Source: Candidatus Woesearchaeota archaeon (GTDB lineage Archaea > Nanobdellota > Nanobdellia > Woesearchaeales > 21-14-0-10-32-9). From it: a stretch of 7,450 nucleotides of DNA. Shown here in pieces: positions 4,259 to 7,450 of this stretch (within the stretch, counting starts at the first letter, position 1; the number at the start of each line of letters is the position of its first letter). The notes under the pieces are model-generated. The model saw nothing but the letters and a program-made list of their open reading frames with translations, had not been told where the DNA came from and did not search any database. The DNA is taken from NCBI GenBank assembly GCA_003560545.1, contig PWLK01000111.1, forward strand, positions 1 to 7,450, read 5' to 3'. The translations under genes and the position numbers were made by a program.

Positions 4259-5917
4259 ATGTTCAAGCTGTCGGTACTCTTCATGAGATTAAAAGTTGAT
4301 GCATCTTTCTTTTTATCCGGCCTGGACTGCAGGATACTCCTGCTTTCCTTTCTGGCTATCTTCTTAACTGTATTTACAGGTAATGTTCATGCCGGGCAGA
4401 TTACTCTGACCTGGGACGCCAACACCGAACCTCATCTCTCAGGTTACAAAATTCACTATGGACAGGCCAGCCGCAATTATGATCACCAGATAGACGTGGG
4501 CAATCAGACCACGTACTCTTTGGCCACCCCTTCCGGAGATCAGACAACTTATTTTGCAGTCACTGCCTATGACAGCAATGGACAGGAAAGTGATTTTTCC
4601 AAGGAAGTCAGCTGGACTCCCAGCCAGACCCAGACCGGTTCCCTGTCCGTGGCCATCACTCCGGCGGAGGCAGAAGCAGACGGGGCCAGATGGCGCGTTA
4701 GCGGCGGAGCGTGGAAGAAGAGCGGCCAGACAGTCTCCGGCCTGATTACAGGTACACATACCGTAGAATTCAGCAGCATAAGCGGCTGGAGCAGACCCGC
4801 GAATCAGAGCGTCAGCATAACCCACGGAAAATTTACAACAAGTACTGGAAATTACCAGAAGCAGAATAACTCAACGCTGGTTACCCTGACCTGGGACGCC
4901 AACACCGAACCTCATCTTTCAGGTTACAGAATTCACTATGGACAGGTCAGCCGTAATTATGATCACCAGATAGACGTGGGCAATCAGACCAGTTACTCAA
5001 TGCCCCCCCCTTCCGGAGACAAGACTACTTATTTTGCAGTCACTGCCTATGACAGCAATGGACAGGAAAGTGATTTTTCCCAGGAAGTCAGCTGGACACC
5101 CGGCCAGACCCAGAACGGTTCCCTGTCCGTGGCCATCACTCCGGCGGAGGCAAAAACAGACGGGGCCAGATGGCGCGTTGACGGCGGAGCATGGAAAGAG
5201 AGCGGCCAGACAGTCTCCGGCCTGATTTCAGGTACACATACCGTTGAGTTCAGCAGTATCAGCGGCTGGAGCAGACCCGCGGATCAAAGCGTCAGTGTGA
5301 CTGATAACGCTCTAACAACGCTGGTAGGCGAATACACAACATTTATTGCCGATGTACCCTTCATTGTCAGCCAGTCAGCCGGTGAAGCACCGCTTCATGT
5401 CACCTTTACTGTTTCCCCTCCCACCAATCCCTATGCCAGCTACAACTGGTTCTTTGGCGAAGGCCAGACCGCCAGCGGCGAATCCGTGACACACACATAT
5501 GCTTCTCCGGGCACGTATGTTGCCACATTGTCCATATTCGATGTCAATCGGACTTTAAATGAACATTCCGTGACCATTACTGTCAATGCCGCTGATCATG
5601 CCAACGAACCTCCTACAGCGATTATATCTGCATCAAGAAAGAGAGGGGCCCCTCCTTTACTGGTCAAGTTTTCCGGGGCCGGATCACGGGCTGCAGGTGA
5701 AAGGGAGATCGTCTCCTATCAGTGGAATTTCGGAGACGGCATAAGTGCAACCGGTCGCGAAACCAGCCACACTTTCGAGCTCGAGGCAGAGTATGAGATT
5801 GCCTTGAAAGTCACGGACAATTTCGGGAACACTGATACTGCCAGCATGACCATAAGAGCAGACTCTTACCTGTCCCATATTCTGCCCATCCTTATACACC
5901 TGCTGCTTGAAGATTAA
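4259..5917 (+). CDS. Secreted FN3/PEGA-like/PKD multidomain protein, adhesin-like
   Basis: 552 residues. The ATG is preceded by GGAAAGGTG a few bases upstream. An N-terminal signal has a long polar start and a hydrophobic core at about 26-41, with cleavage after VHA near residue 45. Domains in order: FN3-like 46-121, PEGA-like beta domain 126-199, FN3-like 206-281, PEGA-like 286-359, PKD 365-443 (motif FGEG in place of FGDG) and PKD 451-535 (YQWNFGDG). The first two pairs are copies of one another. The tail after the last PKD is DSYLSHILPILIHLLLED, similar to that of the protein encoded at 520-1968. No catalytic motif is visible. Such arrays of Ig-like folds are typical of extracellular adhesins, matrix proteins or carbohydrate-binding stalks. 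Expression appears set by a sigma-54 promoter at 3976 and a c-di-GMP riboswitch in the leader, which supports a role in attachment or biofilm. A C8 run at 5003-5010 lies in the second FN3 domain. The exact function is unknown. Confidence 0.92.
   Translation: MFKLSVLFMRLKVDASFFLSGLDCRILLLSFLAIFLTVFTGNVHAGQITLTWDANTEPHLSGYKIHYGQASRNYDHQIDVGNQTTYSLATPSGDQTTYFAVTAYDSNGQESDFSKEVSWTPSQTQTGSLSVAITPAEAEADGARWRVSGGAWKKSGQTVSGLITGTHTVEFSSISGWSRPANQSVSITHGKFTTSTGNYQKQNNSTLVTLTWDANTEPHLSGYRIHYGQVSRNYDHQIDVGNQTSYSMPPPSGDKTTYFAVTAYDSNGQESDFSQEVSWTPGQTQNGSLSVAITPAEAKTDGARWRVDGGAWKESGQTVSGLISGTHTVEFSSISGWSRPADQSVSVTDNALTTLVGEYTTFIADVPFIVSQSAGEAPLHVTFTVSPPTNPYASYNWFFGEGQTASGESVTHTYASPGTYVATLSIFDVNRTLNEHSVTITVNAADHANEPPTAIISASRKRGAPPLLVKFSGAGSRAAGEREIVSYQWNFGDGISATGRETSHTFELEAEYEIALKVTDNFGNTDTASMTIRADSYLSHILPILIHLLLED
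4402..5298 (+). repeat. In-frame 480-bp tandem duplication (FN3 plus PEGA-like)
   Basis: 4402-4818 and 4882-5298 align without gaps at an exact offset of 480 bases (160 codons). I count about 34 differences in 417 positions, or about 92% identity, with several long identical blocks that include synonymous sites. The remaining 60-odd bases of each unit diverge. This is a recent duplication or one kept similar by gene conversion. Confidence 0.93.
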
Positions 5918-5950
5918 GGCTTTTCTTTTGTTTGTTGCGAGCTGAATATC

Positions 5951-5995
5951 TTCCGGCTGTAAAGATTCCTTGTTCAAGGGCACCAGCCACCGGAA
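5951..5995. other. Nested hairpin downstream of the FN3/PKD gene
   Basis: TTCCGG-CTG (5951-5959) pairs with CAG (5984-5986) and CCGGAA (5990-5995) around a CCA bulge, and the inner sequence has CCTTG (5968-5972) / CAAGG (5975-5979). No T-tract follows, so it is a weak terminator candidate at best. Confidence 0.3.
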
Positions 5996-6100
5996 AGAAC
6001 TCAATCCCCGTACAATTTTATCCACTCAAAATTACAGTGAATTTTCTGTCAATTGTTTCTGCGCAGGCATAAACGATTGAATTTTATCATTCTTTATTAA

Positions 6101-6141
6101 GGTTGACATTTTTTCCAGGAAATGTTTATCTGCAGTCAACC
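6101..6141 (+). promoter_or_regulatory. Weak sigma-70-like promoter with operator-like dyads
   Basis: TTGACA (6103-6108) is a perfect -35; the best -10 is TATCTG (6127-6132) at 18 bases, which is poor. GGTTGAC (6101-6107) and GTCAACC (6135-6141) form a 7-bp inverted repeat that would overlap both elements, and TTTCC-A-GGAAA (6112-6122) lies in the spacer. This arrangement suits a repressor or activator site. It sits 32 bases before the gene at 6173. No sigma-54 site was found here. Confidence 0.4.
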
Positions 6142-6172
6142 GTCCTGATGGGCATTCATAAGGAGAATTCCC

Positions 6173-6958
6173 GTGAGTGAGAAAAAAAGAATAGGTGAAC
6201 TTCTTTTGGAAGCGGGTTATATAAGCCGTGAACAACTGCTGCAGGCTCTTAGAATCCAGATTGACGGGACAAGACGTTTAGGAAGAATTTTTCTTCAGAT
6301 GGGTGTCATCAGCGAAGACCAGCTGGTTGAAATTCTTTCAAAGCAACTGAATCTGCAGATTATTCAGGTCGAACAGGCCTTCAACCCCCAGGTTAAAAAA
6401 GCCATTCCAAAATATCTTTGCAGGCGCTACAGCGTTATCCCTCTTGATTTTCATGAAAGGGTGCTTGAGGTGGCCATGTCTGATCCCTCAGATATCGATG
6501 CCATCAGGGATATCGAGGCCTATACGGGAAAAGCGGTGCATCCCAGGCTTGCCCGACATCAGGATATCGTCAGAGGGATCAACAAGTTCATCCCTTTATC
6601 CTTTCAGGATATGCGCAACCCTTCCGTTTCGGCTTCTCTGGGCAAGGTTGTATCCGTCTTTACTCTTGTTTTGATCCTTTTGGTTTCTGTTTTCACTTAC
6701 AGTTTTTATTCTCAGGAACGATACGGCAGCGTTACCCGGACAGAGGAGACAACTCTCTATAAGAATCACGACCTTATGATCGGATACGAGCATGCAGGTA
6801 CTGTAACCCTGCTCGGCAGGGGGGCATATTCTGACGGATATTTTTCGGTCACCTTTAATAATTATGAAGATCTTCTTGAATTTATCAAGATCAGAAAAAC
6901 GGACTTTTCAGAAAAGCAGTTGTCCTGGATTCAATGGACCATTTCAGCAAAAAAATAG
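6173..6958 (+). CDS. MshEN/GspE_N domain membrane protein, predicted c-di-GMP sensor without ATPase
   Basis: 261 residues. The start is GTG with AAGGAG (6160-6165) seven bases upstream. Residues 1-140 are a complete N-terminal region of GspE/PilB/MshE-type ATPases (T2SSE_N). They contain two 24-residue motifs, R6-Q29 and R35-Q58, each RxG-x6-G-x-I-S and ending in Q, with a 5-residue linker. Known of the family: in MshE this tandem motif binds c-di-GMP. Deviations are Ile7 for Leu in motif 1 and Phe40 for Leu in motif 2. Residues 71-140 match the second GspE_N subdomain (IPxxLxRRYxVIPL, VAMxDPxDIxAI). Instead of the Walker ATPase there is one transmembrane helix at about 157-180 and a periplasmic tail of about 80 residues that I do not recognise. 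The likely role is an inner-membrane c-di-GMP receptor acting on a partner by protein contact, perhaps in export of matrix material; the partner is unknown. The previous gene is riboswitch-controlled by the same second messenger. Confidence 0.88.
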   Translation: MSEKKRIGELLLEAGYISREQLLQALRIQIDGTRRLGRIFLQMGVISEDQLVEILSKQLNLQIIQVEQAFNPQVKKAIPKYLCRRYSVIPLDFHERVLEVAMSDPSDIDAIRDIEAYTGKAVHPRLARHQDIVRGINKFIPLSFQDMRNPSVSASLGKVVSVFTLVLILLVSVFTYSFYSQERYGSVTRTEETTLYKNHDLMIGYEHAGTVTLLGRGAYSDGYFSVTFNNYEDLLEFIKIRKTDFSEKQLSWIQWTISAKK

Positions 6959-7031
6959 GGTTCATCCGGTTGGAGCGTACTTTTGAAAATGATCCGTTAC
7001 CTTAACGTAAAGAAAAGAATATCTCACGCCC

Positions 7032-7078
7032 GGCCTGCCTCCGGCCCATAGGGCCTACGCCCCGGAGGGAAGCAGGCC
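7032..7078. repeat. GC-rich interrupted palindrome (REP-like)
   Basis: GGCCTG (7032-7037) pairs with CAGGCC (7073-7078), and CCTCCGG (7038-7044) pairs with CCGGAGG (7062-7068), leaving a 4-base bulge GAAG. Inside, GGCCC-ATA-GGGCC (7043-7055) can form its own hairpin. It starts 74 bases after the stop of the MshEN gene; without a T-tract it is not a standard terminator. Confidence 0.75.
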
Positions 7079-7087
7079 TTGAGTCGC

Positions 7088-7127
7088 CCCGGTGAAACAC
7101 CCTGGAAGGGGACCCGGTTTCACTGGG
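7088..7127. repeat. 11-bp stem hairpin
   Basis: CCCGGTGAAAC (7088-7098) pairs with GTTTCACTGGG (7117-7127), with a single G-T wobble, and CCC (7100-7102) can pair with GGG (7108-7110) in the loop. Confidence 0.75.
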
Positions 7128-7175
7128 CAAGCAGAGCAAGGCAAGAGAAAGATAAAGCAGGAGTAAGAGATTTAA

Positions 7176-7208
7176 TATTCATATCCACCGAGCCGGTGTA
7201 TATGAATA
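7176..7208. repeat. 14-bp stem hairpin with 3-base loop
   Basis: TATTCATAT (7176-7184) pairs with ATATGAATA (7200-7208), and CACCG (7186-7190) pairs with CGGTG (7194-7198), with one C-T mismatch between them and the loop AGC. No T-tract follows. Confidence 0.8.
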
Positions 7209-7237
7209 ACAAGCTTCCCCGCCAGGGGCGAGGACCC

Positions 7238-7270
7238 TTTTTCATTACTGCAACTCGCAGGAATGAAAAA
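7238..7270. repeat. 13-bp stem hairpin ending in T5/A5
   Basis: TTTTTCATT (7238-7246) pairs with AATGAAAAA (7262-7270), and CTGC (7248-7251) pairs with GCAG (7257-7260), around one A-G mismatch and the loop AACTC. Confidence 0.75.
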
Positions 7271-7292
7271 AACTTACTCTCTTCTCAGCGAG

Positions 7293-7308
7293 CTCTGCGG
7301 CTCTGCGG
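7293..7308. repeat. Tandem CTCTGCGG repeat
   Basis: CTCTGCGG occurs twice back to back (7293-7300, 7301-7308), preceded by a related CTCAGCGAG. On the minus strand this reads CCGCAGAG twice. It recalls the short GCAGAG/CACAGAG-rich intergenic repeats I remember from many bacterial genomes; their function is not known to me. Confidence 0.6.
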
Positions 7309-7329
7309 AGTCTTCGCAGCAGCCTGCCC

Positions 7330-7424
7330 GGCACCTATCTCAGGGAAGGTGTCTGCTCATAGCGCGAAGCTGCTTTTATTTGATGAACAGCGAATAAGCG
7401 ATGCACTCATAAAAGATAGGTGCC
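7330..7424. repeat. 11-bp inverted repeat pair enclosing 73 bases
   Basis: GGCACCTATCT (7330-7340) and AGATAGGTGCC (7414-7424) are perfect reverse complements. CCC (7327-7329) and GGG (7426-7428) extend the stem past one bulged T. The enclosed segment contains GCGAAG (7364-7369), complementary to CTTCGC (7312-7317) outside it. It could be the ends of a miniature element or the long stem of an RNA. Confidence 0.7.
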
Positions 7425-7450
7425 TGGGGGCGAGAGACAAAAATATCTTA

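Larger units (their letters stand above)
6959..7450. other. Gene-free region packed with hairpins
   Basis: No coding frame with a ribosome binding site was found in these 492 bases. From 7032 onward at least five strong dyads follow one another (7032-7078, 7088-7127, 7176-7208, 7238-7270, 7330-7424) and one 8-bp tandem repeat (7293-7308). It could be a structured RNA, a miniature mobile element or a composite of REP-like repeats; the sequence alone does not decide. The region may continue past the window. Confidence 0.6.

Noticed and set aside
4048..4284. 78-codon frame on the minus strand
   Set aside because: It is antisense to the riboswitch and has no ribosome binding site or recognisable protein features.
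4439..5225. Several frames on both strands inside the FN3/PEGA-like repeats
   Set aside because: They recur in the same place in both 480-bp copies as a by-product of the duplicated coding sequence.
5684..6025. 113-codon frame on the minus strand
   Set aside because: It is largely antisense to the second PKD domain, has no ribosome binding site and no recognisable features.
6032..6235. 67-codon frame on the minus strand
   Set aside because: It overlaps the start and the promoter region of the MshEN gene and shows no protein-family features.
7020..7450. CRISPR array or tRNA in the hairpin region
   Set aside because: There are no regularly spaced direct repeats and no cloverleaf; the repeats are inverted pairs of different sequence.

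Overview
The window looks like a chromosomal segment of a Gram-negative bacterium that makes exopolysaccharide and carries a PEP-CTERM/exosortase system, most likely a Desulfobacterota (old Deltaproteobacteria) member. This rests on a PrsR-type sigma-54 activator, a PEP-CTERM protein, sigma-54 promoters, a GEMM-I cyclic-di-GMP riboswitch and an IS200/IS605 remnant. The assignment to phylum is inference, because there is no rRNA or other marker gene here.

Layout. 1-312 is the 3' end of a PrsR-like enhancer-binding protein. 520-1968 encodes a secreted protein with a beta-rich N-terminal domain and three InlB/Flg_new-type repeats. 2005-2395 holds an internally deleted IS200-like transposase gene with hairpins and an 11-bp inverted repeat. 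2759-2796 is a strong bidirectional terminator. 2823-3413 (minus) is a small PEP-CTERM protein with its own sigma-54 promoter. 3461-3975 is a divergent regulatory region with dyad symmetries. 3976-3991 is a second sigma-54 promoter pointing right; it feeds a leader with a c-di-GMP riboswitch (about 4107-4197) and a likely Shine-Dalgarno-sequestering platform. 4259-5917 encodes a secreted FN3/PEGA-like/FN3/PEGA-like/PKD/PKD protein. 6173-6958 encodes a membrane protein whose cytoplasmic part is a GspE_N/MshEN c-di-GMP-binding domain without the ATPase. 6959-7450 has no gene and is packed with strong hairpins.

How it may work together (inference). A PrsR/sigma-54 circuit could drive both divergent promoters, coupling a PEP-CTERM matrix protein to a large adhesin-like protein. 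Cyclic-di-GMP then enters twice: through the riboswitch on the adhesin-like mRNA and through the MshEN domain of the downstream membrane protein. The locus therefore reads as a biofilm or extracellular-matrix module under joint sigma-54 and c-di-GMP control. Two of the secreted proteins lack PEP-CTERM but share a short hydrophobic C-terminal tail with an LP motif and a terminal Asp, which may be an undescribed sorting or processing signal. All three surface-protein genes contain 8-9 base homopolymer runs, and two have recent in-frame domain duplications, which suggests ongoing surface variation.
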